Part shown: piece by piece, positions 14,820-24,277 of the stretch | Layout of the letters: each line of letters starts with the position of its first letter | Position numbering within the stretch: position 1 is the first letter of the stretch | Origin: ARK-14 sp002899805 | GTDB lineage: Archaea > Thermoproteota > Thermoprotei_A > Sulfolobales > Fervidicoccaceae | Length of the DNA stretch: 64,000 nucleotides | Reading direction: 5' to 3' | NCBI GenBank assembly: GCA_039793985.1 | Contig: JBAMMC010000033.1 | Span: 15,631-79,630, forward strand | Translations under genes and position numbers: made by a program | Notes under the pieces: generated by a model | Database searches by the model: none | Told to the model about the DNA's origin: nothing | Seen by the model: only the letters and a program-made list of their open reading frames with translations

Positions 14820-16106
14820 CTATTTTCTTAGTTTATATAGGAGGTTCTTTCTAGATACTCTTGTCGAAAGTATCCTTTCTCCTTCGAACCACTTGGCACC
14901 CAGGTAAAGCACCACTGCGAAGTAAAGGATGTTCGCCGCAAAGCTAACGATTACTGGAGCTACCCATCCCTGGAAATAAGACTTCAGAGCTATCAGAGGA
15001 GTGGAAGCGGGGATGAGAGATATAGCTAATACACTAGCACTATTGAGCTGAGATAAGTCTATATACATGAGCAAAATGTATGGGATTAAAATGGGCAACC
15101 ATGTATATGATGTCATAGCTTGTGCTTCTCTAACATTACTCGCTAGTGAGGAGATGAGAATAGAGGCACCCAATATGAATAAAAGAGAAAGAAGTAGTCC
15201 AATGGCTGCCTCAGCTAGGGCAGATGGGCTCAATATGGAAAGGGTTTTCACTAGTTCAACCCGACCCCCAACTCCAGAGAGAACCGAGCTGATATAATAA
15301 TAAAATCCAATTCCCATTCCAATCATACCTGCGAGTGAGAGGATGAAAGCTCCAAAGACCTTTGAAAACATTATATATGATCTCTTTATGGGGAGCGTTA
15401 AAAGTATCTCCAAAGTTTTCTCTTCTTTTTCTATCCCCATGCTAGATGCGGCAAGACTAGAAGCAATAGAGAATATCATGAGAGGCGCTACTATCAAGGC
15501 CATCGCTCCACTGAGGAGTGAGTTTATCGAGCTGAAGCTGACTTCCCTTCCCCCTAGAATGGCCGATTCGTTTAAGGAAATTATATGAAAAAGTGATGTG
15601 ACGTTCAAATTCGGGTATGCTGAAGAAAGGAGCCCTGCAAGCAACTGTTGCTGGAATGCATTCACAGCCGAGTTAAGGGAAGAGAATTTAACAGTGGATG
15701 AAATGCTGAGATCCTTCACGAAGTAAAAGGTATTTACAACGGCTGTCTTTCCATGAGCCAAGCTTTCTGTAAAATTGGATGGTATCACAAGAACAGCGTC
15801 GTATATTTTGCTCTGAAAGAGAGCACCGGGATCGGTGCCAACAGGATATATATTAACAGTACCATTAGAAAATGATCTAAGAAATTGGATGAAGTATCTC
15901 GAAAATTCCCCTTCATCATTGTTGATAATTGCTATCTTAAGGCCGAACGTTGTGGCCTGGACTGTCTTCTCTGTAGCATACCCCATAACAGTGCCCAAGA
16001 GAACGAATATTATGATGGGGGCAACTATCATTAAAAGAAATATCCTAGGATCCCTCAGCATCTCTCTTGTCTCTTTAGAAATCAAGGAGCGTAGTGAACT
16101 TTTCAA
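14820..16106 (-). CDS. ABC-2 type transporter permease (NatB-like)
   Basis: 428 residues with one N-terminal membrane helix (about 24-45), a large extracytoplasmic domain (about 55-200), then about five membrane helices. This is the layout of NatB/YhaP-type ABC-2 exporters, and MKSSLRSLISKETREMLRD at the N-terminus is the usual cytoplasmic coupling segment. It overlaps the preceding ATPase gene by four bases (TTGA), so the two are translationally coupled. The substrate is unknown; Na+ or drug export is known for relatives. Confidence 0.85.
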   Translation of the reverse strand: MKSSLRSLISKETREMLRDPRIFLLMIVAPIIIFVLLGTVMGYATEKTVQATTFGLKIAIINNDEGEFSRYFIQFLRSFSNGTVNIYPVGTDPGALFQSKIYDAVLVIPSNFTESLAHGKTAVVNTFYFVKDLSISSTVKFSSLNSAVNAFQQQLLAGLLSSAYPNLNVTSLFHIISLNESAILGGREVSFSSINSLLSGAMALIVAPLMIFSIASSLAASSMGIEKEEKTLEILLTLPIKRSYIMFSKVFGAFILSLAGMIGMGIGFYYYISSVLSGVGGRVELVKTLSILSPSALAEAAIGLLLSLLFILGASILISSLASNVREAQAMTSYTWLPILIPYILLMYIDLSQLNSASVLAISLIPASTPLIALKSYFQGWVAPVIVSFAANILYFAVVLYLGAKWFEGERILSTRVSRKNLLYKLRK

Positions 16107-16828
16107 TTTGAAATCGACCTCATAAAGGCCTCTTCAAGGTTAGAGGCATTGGTTTTTCTGATTAGTTCGAGAGGAGTTCCAACATTTACGATCTTCCCAT
16201 CATGGACGAAGGCTACTCTATCGCAAAGGAATTCAATTTCGAGCATATTATGGCTACTTAATAAAATGGTAATTCCCCATTCTTTCGATTTCTTCTTGAT
16301 CTCGTTCCTCAGCTGTAGCGAATAAAGTACGTCAATCCCGCTCGTAGGTTCATCGAGAATAGCGAGCTTAGGTCTTATCATCAGAGTTCTAGCTACTTGA
16401 AGTCTCCTTTTCATTCCTTTACTGTATGTTTTGATTCTCTCCTGAAGGGCATCGCCGAGACCTGAAAGTTCGGCTCCATCGCTAACATAGTCCTCATTGA
16501 CTCCATAGAGGGAAGCGATAAATTTCAAGTACTCCATTCCTGTCATATAGGGATAGGCACCAGCATCTTCAGGAAGATAGCTTATAAGCCGTCTTACCTC
16601 TTCCGCCTGATCAACTACATCTTTTCCAAACACTTCTACTTTTCCCTTCGTTGGCTTGAGTAGGGTTGCGATTATCCTGAGCGTAGTAGTTTTTCCTGCT
16701 CCATTTGGTCCAACCAAGCCAAAGATCTCTCCTGGCATGACTTCAAAAGTTATTCCCTTTATCGCTTCTTTTTCCCCAAACCTTTTTATTAGATCTTTGA
16801 CGGAGACAGCCGATGTCAAGATATACAC
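16103..16828 (-). CDS. ABC transporter ATP-binding protein (NatA-like)
   Basis: 241 residues with all ABC motifs: Walker A GPNGAGKTT (about 40-48), a Q-loop replaced by the YLPED pattern typical of the NatA/DRA branch, signature YSKGMKRRL (about 135-143), Walker B LAILDEPTSGID and the switch His in LLSSHN. It energises the ABC-2 permease encoded immediately downstream (4-base overlap). GTG 16828 is the chosen start. Confidence 0.92.
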   Translation of the reverse strand: MYILTSAVSVKDLIKRFGEKEAIKGITFEVMPGEIFGLVGPNGAGKTTTLRIIATLLKPTKGKVEVFGKDVVDQAEEVRRLISYLPEDAGAYPYMTGMEYLKFIASLYGVNEDYVSDGAELSGLGDALQERIKTYSKGMKRRLQVARTLMIRPKLAILDEPTSGIDVLYSLQLRNEIKKKSKEWGITILLSSHNMLEIEFLCDRVAFVHDGKIVNVGTPLELIRKTNASNLEEAFMRSISN

Positions 16829-16991
16829 CGCAGATCGTTAGCAAATCTTAAATTGTTTTTAGACTTTTTGTTATTTATTATTATATATATTCGACTAAAA
16901 GTAAGATTTTCAATATTTAACATATCCATCTATCCATGAACTGGGTTCATTCGTGGCAAGTAAAGAAATTTTGGTTCTATAGCTCATGGAA

Positions 16992-17903
16992 TCATAGCAT
17001 AACTTCGATATATAAGTTATCAACTATATCTCTATATCTGTTCCTGACTGCCACATCGGTGAACGTTCCAAAGGCTGAAGCTATATCCCTCTGATTCCTT
17101 TTTTCTCCCATTATTGCTGAGGATATATAGGCTATCGCTGCTGCTACAGCTATTGGAGATTTCCCCTGAAGCATGTTTGTCTTATCTACAGCATTTGAAA
17201 GCCTATACATGAGCTTTTCCGTTCCCTTGCCCAATTTGAGTACTGTGACAAATGTAGGAACATAATCGATTGGTCTCGAAATCCTCGCATTGATTTTTCC
17301 TCCACTTAACTCTACAATCTTCCTATAAGCATACCTTACACTTTCTTCATCTACATCGAGAATGTTAGATATATAAGAGAAAGACCTAGGTATCTTCGAA
17401 ATCCTACAGGCTATATATAGGGCAGCTGCCGAGTAAGCTCTTATTTTTTCTCCTCTTCCAAGCCCCGCTTCAACAACCTTCCTCATTAGAATAGATGCGT
17501 TTTCCAAAACAACCTGGGGGAGCTTAAGGGTTGATGCATTTTCTTTCAATATTGTGAGGGCGGTTATCATTCTTTTATTCTCTCTCATTCTGGTTGAAGC
17601 AATTCTCCTTCTGAGAACATACATTTTCTTCCTTTGAGAAAATTTGAGTTTCCTAATATCTGAGTCGCTTATGGTTGTCGATATTCCATAATCGTGCATA
17701 GCCTTCGTGAGGGGGGCTCCCACTCTAGACCTGATCCTCCCCTCATTATTGGGGAATTCCCTCCATTCTGGACCAGAATCAAATACATTACCAAGCACTT
17801 CCCCCGTGGATGAACATATGATTTCTCCTCTTTCTTGATCGACAATAACTTCTGTACACTTTCTTCCTGTGTTATTTTGATCCTCAAATGTTTCCGACAT
17901 CAT
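16992..17903 (-). CDS. tfb: Transcription factor B with degenerate zinc ribbon
   Basis: TFIIB homologue that bridges TBP and RNA polymerase at archaeal promoters. The B-reader motif GPEWREF (about 44-50) and RSRVGAPL are intact, and two cyclin repeats fill about 110-300, including GLGRGEKIRAYSAAALYIACR and VAAAIAYISSAI. The N-terminal ribbon reads RKCTEVIVDQERGEIICSS then TGEV, so only one cysteine remains of each CxxC pair. A one-Cys-per-pair ribbon is, as I recall, also found in Sulfolobus TFB1, but here the first half is also shorter. The gene starts at ATGATG overlapping the stop of gar1, with GGAGG ahead. This TFB-gar1 pairing is conserved in several archaea. Confidence 0.93.
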   Translation of the reverse strand: MMSETFEDQNNTGRKCTEVIVDQERGEIICSSTGEVLGNVFDSGPEWREFPNNEGRIRSRVGAPLTKAMHDYGISTTISDSDIRKLKFSQRKKMYVLRRRIASTRMRENKRMITALTILKENASTLKLPQVVLENASILMRKVVEAGLGRGEKIRAYSAAALYIACRISKIPRSFSYISNILDVDEESVRYAYRKIVELSGGKINARISRPIDYVPTFVTVLKLGKGTEKLMYRLSNAVDKTNMLQGKSPIAVAAAIAYISSAIMGEKRNQRDIASAFGTFTDVAVRNRYRDIVDNLYIEVML

Positions 17904-18172
17904 CCTTTCCTCCGGGCGTGACCAGTTTTGGTAGAACTACTTATCGAGACTTTTTTCCCAATTAGTTTTTCAATATCTATGTTCTCCCTGAGCAAGACTG
18001 CTAGTACAAAGGGAGAATCTACTCTCCCTATCACGTCCACAACCTTAGCGATCGGTCTCAAGTCTGGGGAGAGTATTATGTCACCTATATTAGGTACCCA
18101 TTTTTCTCCGCCCAACCTCACAAGGAATTTCTTCTTATCGATAGTCTTCTCTACTCTCCCCTCAATTCGCAT
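17900..18172 (-). CDS. gar1: H/ACA RNP protein Gar1
   Basis: About 90-residue component of the H/ACA pseudouridylation complex that binds Cbf5 and controls substrate turnover. PNIGDIILSPDLRPIAKVVD and IGRVDSPF form the Gar1 beta-barrel core, and the C-terminus is basic (KTGHARRKG). The frame opens at TTG 18190, but TATA-like ATTAAGTATAAG sits at about 18191-18207, so the transcript probably starts near ATG 18172, which I chose (leaderless). The stop overlaps the start of tfb. Confidence 0.9.
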   Translation of the reverse strand: MRIEGRVEKTIDKKKFLVRLGGEKWVPNIGDIILSPDLRPIAKVVDVIGRVDSPFVLAVLLRENIDIEKLIGKKVSISSSTKTGHARRKG

Positions 18173-18367
18173 GAAAAGCCACGCCCGCAATCTTATACTT
18201 AATTTTTTGTTTTAAAATAAGTTTGGCCGGTATTACAATAGTAGCTTTAATATGAACAGTTATTTTTTTATCACATAAGAAAAGGTAATCCAGCTACAAG
18301 TAACTCGTATTACTCTGAGAAAAACTTTTATATAACCTCTGCTAATTTTTAGGTCTTAAAACTTGGT

Positions 18368-18685
18368 TCACTGCTCAGAAGAAGCTTTCTGTTCTCTTGA
18401 TTTTTTGAGTTCTGCCGCTATCATAAGGAGAGTCTTTCTTTTGCTCCCAACTTTCCCTACAACCACTCTCTCTTTATCCTCCCACCATCTCTTAGGATAT
18501 TTCTTCTGTTCCACAATTGGATTCAACCCCAAACGTTCAGCGATTAGCGTGATCTCCCTCGCCGAGGGTTTTGGTATTGATAATTGCAGAGGAACTTTTC
18601 TCCCCATTCTTCTAGAAAGATGAGAATCTAAATATGATGGGTATATGACTACTTTTTTGCCTGAAAACTTTCTAGAACTTTCCAT
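18368..18685 (-). CDS. srp19: Signal recognition particle protein SRP19
   Basis: Small RNA-binding protein that helps assemble 7S RNA with SRP54. VVIYPSYLDSHLSRRMGRKVP (first 35 residues, split here to key parts: YPSYLD, SRRMGRKVP), AEIT-like AREITLIAERLGL and RWWEDKERVVV match the family. Length is 105 residues with a Lys/Glu-rich tail, as usual. It follows the ribosomal S8e gene by about 20 bases on the same strand, forming a small translation/targeting operon. Confidence 0.94.
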   Translation of the reverse strand: MESSRKFSGKKVVIYPSYLDSHLSRRMGRKVPLQLSIPKPSAREITLIAERLGLNPIVEQKKYPKRWWEDKERVVVGKVGSKRKTLLMIAAELKKSREQKASSEQ

Positions 18686-18706
18686 CTATGCTGCCCTTAT
18701 GATACG

Positions 18707-19093
18707 TCATTTGAGAAGTACGGCATTCACGATGCCATCCTGTCCAGGTCTCGAGACTACCACTGCCTTTCCAGATTCTACTTCAATAACTGTCCCTTTC
18801 GTTATTATACCTCTTCTAGCATACTCCTTGTTGCTTGGCGTCTCCAGAACTCTGAGAATCTTTTCGACTTTTACCTTGTTTTCTTTCTTGTCTATAACAA
18901 CCGCTCTACTCGCTTTCCTCAGCCTTATCTTAATATTCCCTCCTCTTCCCTTCTCTATAGTCTTCTCATCTTTATCAGCAACTCTTGTCTCAACCGGGGT
19001 TCCTCCCAATAATGCCTTCCTTTTAACTTTATAGTTTCTGCTTTTTCTTCCGCCACTTGGCTTTCTTAGGTCATTTTCTTGATAAATTCCCAT
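18707..19093 (-). CDS. rps8e: Small ribosomal subunit protein eS8
   Basis: Archaeal/eukaryal-specific 30S protein, about 128 residues. MGIYQENDLRKPSGGRKSR is the classic N-terminus, followed by the basic GGTPVETRVADK region and ARRGIITKGTVIEVESGKAVV at the C-terminal barrel. The frame is open up to 19186, but family length, a GAGGGA-type Shine-Dalgarno and an upstream box ATTTTAAAAC (about 19131-19145) all favour ATG 19093. It is co-directional with srp19. Confidence 0.95.
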   Translation of the reverse strand: MGIYQENDLRKPSGGRKSRNYKVKRKALLGGTPVETRVADKDEKTIEKGRGGNIKIRLRKASRAVVIDKKENKVKVEKILRVLETPSNKEYARRGIITKGTVIEVESGKAVVVSRPGQDGIVNAVLLK

Positions 19094-19225
19094 CTCAATC
19101 CCTCTCGATTTAATTAACTCATTCTCAAATAGGGTTTTAAAATGTTTGCAGATTGTGAGAACAAAACTTAATTCCTGTTCTTTCATAAAATAGAATAGAA
19201 AGGTTAATCCAAAATATAAGGTACC

Positions 19226-20032
19226 GTGGAAGTGTTAGTATTGTCCAGAAGTGAAAAAATTCTTACTACATTAATGAAGCCTATCTATGTGCTTTATGAA
19301 AAGTATTTATGGAGTCAAATAAAGGATGGGAAAAGACCTCAACACATAGCAATTATACCGGATGGGAACAGGAGATGGGCGAAGAAGCAAGGATTAGAAT
19401 ATTTCATTGGACATAGAGCAGGCTACGAAAGAGCTCAAGAAGTACTTCAATGGATTTGGGATCTTGATATAAGAGCTGCGACCATTTATGTTCTTTCAAC
19501 CGAAAACTGCCTCAAGCGTAGCGAAGAAGAGAAAGAAAATATTTTTAATCTGTTATCAGAAGCCTTTGTCAAATTGAAAACAGATAGGAGAATTTTCGAT
19601 GCCAAGGTAAAAGTGAGAGTTATTGGAAATTACGACCTTATACCTGATAAAGTGAAAAAGCTTGCTAGAGAATTAGAGGAAGCGACCTCTAATCACAGCG
19701 AAAGAATTCTTAACATAGCTGTCTGCTACGGGGGAAGACATGAGATATTGGAAGCGATAAAATCGATCGCAATCGACTACAAAAAAGGAAAATTAGAAGT
19801 CGAAGAGATTAACGAACAACTTGTCAGCAATTACCTTCTAACAAAAGATTCGCCTGATCCTGACCTAATAATAAGAACCAGCGGAGAAGAAAGAATTAGC
19901 AATTTTCTTCTTTGGCAGAGTGCCTATTCAGAACTCTATTTCACTGATGTTTATTGGCCGGAGTTCAGAAAGATTGATCTTTGGAGAGCAATTCGTTCGT
20001 TTCAGAGAAGAAAAAGAAACTTTGGTTCTTGA
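19226..20032 (+). CDS. uppS: cis-Prenyl diphosphate synthase (UppS-type)
   Basis: Makes the long polyprenyl (dolichol-type) diphosphate carrier used for glycan transfer. IPDGNRRWAKKQG (catalytic Asp about 46) and YVLSTEN, then ICYGGRHEI-like VCYGGRHEI and LIIRTSGEERISNFLLWQSAYSE (split: RTSGEERIS, LLWQSAYSE) match undecaprenyl diphosphate synthase. Length is 268 residues, with an N-terminal helix typical of archaeal versions. GTG 19226 was chosen; no clear Shine-Dalgarno is seen. Two lipid-carrier-dependent glycosyltransferases occur elsewhere in the window and would use its product. Confidence 0.93.
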   Translation: MEVLVLSRSEKILTTLMKPIYVLYEKYLWSQIKDGKRPQHIAIIPDGNRRWAKKQGLEYFIGHRAGYERAQEVLQWIWDLDIRAATIYVLSTENCLKRSEEEKENIFNLLSEAFVKLKTDRRIFDAKVKVRVIGNYDLIPDKVKKLARELEEATSNHSERILNIAVCYGGRHEILEAIKSIAIDYKKGKLEVEEINEQLVSNYLLTKDSPDPDLIIRTSGEERISNFLLWQSAYSELYFTDVYWPEFRKIDLWRAIRSFQRRKRNFGS

Positions 20033-20196
20033 GTGAGCCACCCTGTACTTTTCCATTAACGCTTGGTCTATGCTTACGGAAAATTTTTTAATCAACATAT
20101 TCGCAGAGGAGTTTTAGAGTTTTTCACAACCAATCTTCGCCATAAATAATGGAGTTTTTCGTATCGAATGTTTTATAAATTATTTGTATAAAAAAT

Positions 20197-22032
20197 CTAT
20201 AGTTCGAATGGCTTGTTTCTTGATGCTAAGATGGTTAGGAACGACGATGCTATTATGATAATAGATAATAATGCTTCAAACACGAGGACAATGGGATCCA
20301 TGGACTTCGTTGTCGTTGCTGTGCCAGATAGCAATTGAATCCTTTTATCTGGGAAGACTTGAATCGTCCTCAAATCTATAGAGTATCCGTAGAGCATTAC
20401 CCCTTCACCTTTCGCCTGAGGCCAGTCTACGTAGTAGCTCTGATATGCATGCTTCTCCAATTGTTCGAAGGTAAAGATCGTTGGAACTAAGTTTATGATG
20501 TACTGCTGTATCTGGTAATACTTCTGATATCTTTGAGTCTGGTTTATTGTCTGAAGGGCGTCCATTATCATCGAATCAAGTTGCGTATCCATAAGCCACT
20601 CGTTCTGCTCCCATGTTCCTAAACTCTTACTAGAATATCTAGCAAGTAGAAGTGGACCTATGTCATTTATCACAGGACCGTCAAAGATAGATACTATGTT
20701 GGGTGAAGTAGTTAGGTTCGCCATTTCTTGGACAACAGATAACCAAGGTTTCTTTACAACGTTAACCGTTATGCCGAGTTGTTGCATGTTAGCCTTAAAG
20801 AGGAGTGCAACTTTCTCTTCATCAGGAACTTCTGCCACCCAATGATATTCAATTGGATATTTATCCAATTGACCATAGTACTTGCTCTGTTTCAGCGACT
20901 GGAGTGCCTTCTGGGGATCGTAAGTATAGCAGGTAGCATTGGGGAGAGAACCTGGGAGGCTTGGAGCTATAGGACCACAGGCCCTTGGACTTCCAGGGAA
21001 TATCTGGTTTATGACTGTGTTGTAGTCAAATCCCCATGCTAGGGCTTTCCTGACATTTATATCGTCCGTTGGTGGAAGCTTGGTATTGAGCATGAGGTAG
21101 AAAACATTTCCAGATGGTATGTTGGCAATGCTTATTCCAGTCACGTTTGAGAGGAAGTCATAGTTTTCTTTTGGCTGCCACTGGTCAGTAATCTCAAGCT
21201 CTCTCTTCATCATTAGTGTTCTTATTGTAGAGGGGTCAGTTGTTCCAATAAATATGGCTGTGTCTGGAGAATTTGGCTTTAGCCCGGCCCAATATCTATC
21301 AAATTTCTGAAGAATTACCTGTGATTCAAGTTGGAAGCTCTTGACCATATATGGTCCGCTACCAGCGTCGTGAGTGAGAAGCCAGTTTCTCCCATAGTCT
21401 CCATATTGTCCATAGTTGTACTGTGTACTATTGTAGATGATGTGTTGCATGACAAGCTTGCTGTTGAGTACATAGAATCTCGTGAGGGCATCGAGGAATG
21501 GACCGTATGGTGATTTGAGCTTGAAAACCACTGTATAATTATCGACAGCCGATACATCATCTATGTATGGGAGGAATAAATATGAGAACCCTTCTTTTAT
21601 TGTCAACAGCCTTTTCATGCTGAATACTACATCGTTAGCTGTGAGTTCAGTTCCATCATGGAACAATATGCCTTTCCTTATGTGAAATGTCCATGTTAAT
21701 CCATCATTGCTGATGTTCCAGCTTTCAGCAATCCAGGGAATTACCCCTCCTCCAGGTTTGGGATAGACCAGTGGGTCATAAAGGTTGTTTATTGTGGTGG
21801 CACTCGCATAATCATTTCCAACAGCTGGGTCTATGTAATCAGGCCAAGCGAAGGAAACCCTCAAAACACTTTCCCCAGAGGTCTGGGTTGATGTAGTCAC
21901 TGTTCCTGGCTGCTGAGTTTGTGTTGTAGTAGACTGCTGAGATGGAGTTTCCTTTATGAAAATCATTCCTGCTACCAGAGCGATAATTACAACTGCGAAC
22001 AATATCCCTAAGGTAGTCTTTGAAGAAGACAT
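20197..22032 (-). CDS. Dipeptide-type ABC substrate-binding protein with C-terminal membrane anchor
   Basis: Family-5 solute-binding protein (DppA/OppA type). N-terminal hydrophobic segment (about 5-24) is followed by a Thr/Ser/Gln-rich linker, then the family start LRVSFAWPDYIDPAVG and the hallmark WTFHIRKGILFHDGTEL. The last ~35 residues contain a second membrane helix (VFEALLSIIIIASSFLTIL) ending in RNKPFEL, an arrangement common in archaeal binding proteins tethered to the membrane. Of several in-frame starts, ATG 22032 is about nine bases after AGGTG. It is divergent from hyuA-hyuB-dppBCDF and presumably delivers substrate to that permease. Confidence 0.9.
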   Translation of the reverse strand: MSSSKTTLGILFAVVIIALVAGMIFIKETPSQQSTTTQTQQPGTVTTSTQTSGESVLRVSFAWPDYIDPAVGNDYASATTINNLYDPLVYPKPGGGVIPWIAESWNISNDGLTWTFHIRKGILFHDGTELTANDVVFSMKRLLTIKEGFSYLFLPYIDDVSAVDNYTVVFKLKSPYGPFLDALTRFYVLNSKLVMQHIIYNSTQYNYGQYGDYGRNWLLTHDAGSGPYMVKSFQLESQVILQKFDRYWAGLKPNSPDTAIFIGTTDPSTIRTLMMKRELEITDQWQPKENYDFLSNVTGISIANIPSGNVFYLMLNTKLPPTDDINVRKALAWGFDYNTVINQIFPGSPRACGPIAPSLPGSLPNATCYTYDPQKALQSLKQSKYYGQLDKYPIEYHWVAEVPDEEKVALLFKANMQQLGITVNVVKKPWLSVVQEMANLTTSPNIVSIFDGPVINDIGPLLLARYSSKSLGTWEQNEWLMDTQLDSMIMDALQTINQTQRYQKYYQIQQYIINLVPTIFTFEQLEKHAYQSYYVDWPQAKGEGVMLYGYSIDLRTIQVFPDKRIQLLSGTATTTKSMDPIVLVFEALLSIIIIASSFLTILASRNKPFEL

Positions 22033-22114
22033 CTGCATGCCCACCTACTCTAGTTGGTGCTTTTGAAAAGGGGGCCCATATATTTAAATTTTTTGTTATA
22101 TTTAGAACAAAAAT

Positions 22115-22146
22115 TTTATATTATTCTAAAAAATTTATAATATAAA
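22115..22146. promoter_or_regulatory. 10-bp inverted repeat between dppA-like gene and hyuA
   Basis: TTTATATTAT (22115-22124) and ATAATATAAA (22137-22146) are perfect inverted repeats with a 12-base spacer, in the middle of the divergent promoter region. They could be a shared operator. The region is almost pure A+T, so chance pairing is a real alternative. Confidence 0.3.
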
Positions 22147-22204
22147 AAATTTTTTAAAGACTTTTCTCCCACTTCTTTTTCAACGACTTACCGGAGGATG
22201 AAAC

Positions 22205-24277
22205 TTGTCAAATTTAATCCCTATAAGAATTGGGATAGACATCGGGGGGGCTTTCACTGATCTCGTAGCGTACAATGAAGAAACGGGAGAAATCTTCTGG
22301 AAAAAAGTTGAGACAACTCCCTCAGATCCCTCACAAGGCGTATTGATTGCTATAGAAAAAAGTGGTATAGATTTGAGAAGCGCTTATGCTTTCATCCACG
22401 GGCAAACGCTTGTTATTAACACTATTTTGACCAGGAGCGGAGCAAAAGTTGGTCTCATAACCACAAGGGGCTTCAGAGATGTTCTCGAATTACAAAGATC
22501 TAACAGGAGAGACATGTATAATTTTCAATATAGAAAGCCCGAACCATTAGTTCCTAGATATCTCAGAAGAGAAGTTGAAGAAAGAGTATCTAGCGAGGGG
22601 CTTGAACTTTTGCCTTTGAACTTAGAAGAGCTTGATAGGGAAGTTGAGTTCCTTCTGAAGCAGGGAGTGGAATCAATTGCTATATCGTTTTTCAATGCTT
22701 ACGCCAATCCTTCCCACGAGAAACAAGCAGCTATGAGAATAAGAGATAAGCATCCAGAGTTGAGCGTGACAGTAGGTCACGAAATAACCAGAGAGTGGAG
22801 AGAGTATGAAAGAACTTCGACAGCAGTTTTGAACGCATATGTTAAACCAAAAATGAAAGCTTACCTTGAAAAGCTGGAAAGAGTGCTCAGAGAAATGGGT
22901 TTCTCCGGAACTTGCTTTGGAATGCTGAGCAGTGGAGGGATGGCTACTTTTCGATATATAGAAGACTATCCAATTCATAGTGTGGAATCTGGCCCAGTAG
23001 CAGGAGTTATAGGAGCAATCCAGATAGCAAAGCTTGTAGGAGAAAGAAATATCATAGCACTCGATGGCGGCAGCACAACTACCAAGGCAAGCCTTGTTGA
23101 AGCTCTTACACCAAAAGTCACAACTGAATACTATGTCGAGAGGGATAGGTGGAGGTCTGGATATCCGATAAGAGTTCCGGTAGTCGAAACTATCGAGGTA
23201 GGAAGCGGGGGAACAAGTATAGCCTGGATAGATGAGATCGGTAATCTGAGAGTTGGTCCTAAGGCAGCAGGGGCCTCACCAGGTCCTGCCTGTTATATGA
23301 AAGGAGGAACTGAACCAACGGTGACAGATGCTTATGTTGTAGCCGGAATTCTCAACCCAAATCATCTGTTGGCTGGTGAGCTGAAAATAAACAAGGATGC
23401 AGCAGTGAAGTCGTTGGAGAAAATATCATCTTTTTATGGTATGTCGCCAGAAGAAGTTGCTTGGGGAATAATACGGTTAGCTAACGAAAATGCTTCTAGT
23501 ATAATAAGGATAATAAGTATACAAAAAGGGTACGATCCTAGAGAGTTTTCACTTATAGCCTACGGGGGCTCTGGTCCCCTTTTCGCTCCATTCATAGCAA
23601 GAGAACTCGAAATGAAGAGCGTAATCGTCCCCTCTGTCCCTCCTGGTGTTTTCTCCGCATGGGGGCTCCTTGCTACAGATATAAGACATGACGCTCTCAA
23701 GACTGATATCATGCCACTCAGAGAAGAAGAAGCTGGAAGGATAGAGGAAAATTTTGAAGAGCTGGAGACATCATTGGAAAAAATCTTCGTGGGAGAGGGG
23801 CTGGGGGAGAGAGAAATAGTATTCGTGAGGTATGCGGATCTCCGTTACTATGGTCAAGAGCATACGGTGAAAGTTAGGATACCTTTCGAAAGAATAGGGA
23901 AAGATGAAATCAACAAAATTAAAGCTATCTTCCATGAAGAGCATAGAAGGGAGTACGAGTTTGAACTACCTGACAATCCGATAGAGATTGTGAACTTTCA
24001 CGTTACAGCATACGCATTAGTGAAAAAAGTTAAGCTAACAGAGGAGCTACAAGAAAAGTATCGCTCGGTTGACGAAGCAATTACCGGGGAGAGGAGCGTA
24101 TTCATCGACGGAAAGAGGGAAAAGCTACCAATATATTCTAAGCTCATGATCCCTCAAGAGACAGAAATCAGGGGTCCCGCTGTAGTAGAAGACCCTACTT
24201 CAACTATACTTCTCTTAGAGGGGATGTATCTGAGAAAGGACAAATACGGTAACCTGATCATGAGGTGGACAAAATGA
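22205..24277 (+). CDS. hyuA: Hydantoinase/oxoprolinase A subunit (HyuA)
   Basis: ATP-dependent ring-opening amidohydrolase subunit (N-methylhydantoinase A / 5-oxoprolinase / acetone carboxylase beta family). The ASKHA-type ATPase fold shows IGIDIGGAFTDLVAY at the N-terminus and ALDGGSTTTKAS at about 285. SVESGPVAGVIGA and YGGSGPLFAPF are family signatures. Its 690-residue length is normal. TTG 22205 follows a clear GGAGGATG Shine-Dalgarno. It overlaps hyuB by four bases, and a full dipeptide-type ABC importer follows, pointing to uptake and ATP-driven hydrolysis of a cyclic amide such as a hydantoin or 5-oxoproline. The exact substrate cannot be read from sequence. Confidence 0.92.
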   Translation: MSNLIPIRIGIDIGGAFTDLVAYNEETGEIFWKKVETTPSDPSQGVLIAIEKSGIDLRSAYAFIHGQTLVINTILTRSGAKVGLITTRGFRDVLELQRSNRRDMYNFQYRKPEPLVPRYLRREVEERVSSEGLELLPLNLEELDREVEFLLKQGVESIAISFFNAYANPSHEKQAAMRIRDKHPELSVTVGHEITREWREYERTSTAVLNAYVKPKMKAYLEKLERVLREMGFSGTCFGMLSSGGMATFRYIEDYPIHSVESGPVAGVIGAIQIAKLVGERNIIALDGGSTTTKASLVEALTPKVTTEYYVERDRWRSGYPIRVPVVETIEVGSGGTSIAWIDEIGNLRVGPKAAGASPGPACYMKGGTEPTVTDAYVVAGILNPNHLLAGELKINKDAAVKSLEKISSFYGMSPEEVAWGIIRLANENASSIIRIISIQKGYDPREFSLIAYGGSGPLFAPFIARELEMKSVIVPSVPPGVFSAWGLLATDIRHDALKTDIMPLREEEAGRIEENFEELETSLEKIFVGEGLGEREIVFVRYADLRYYGQEHTVKVRIPFERIGKDEINKIKAIFHEEHRREYEFELPDNPIEIVNFHVTAYALVKKVKLTEELQEKYRSVDEAITGERSVFIDGKREKLPIYSKLMIPQETEIRGPAVVEDPTSTILLLEGMYLRKDKYGNLIMRWTK

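Noticed and set aside
18310..18360. Rightward TATA-like box CTTTTATATAACC downstream of SRP19
   Set aside because: No gene or RNA fold follows on the plus strand; only an antisense transcript to SRP19 could result, for which there is no other sign.
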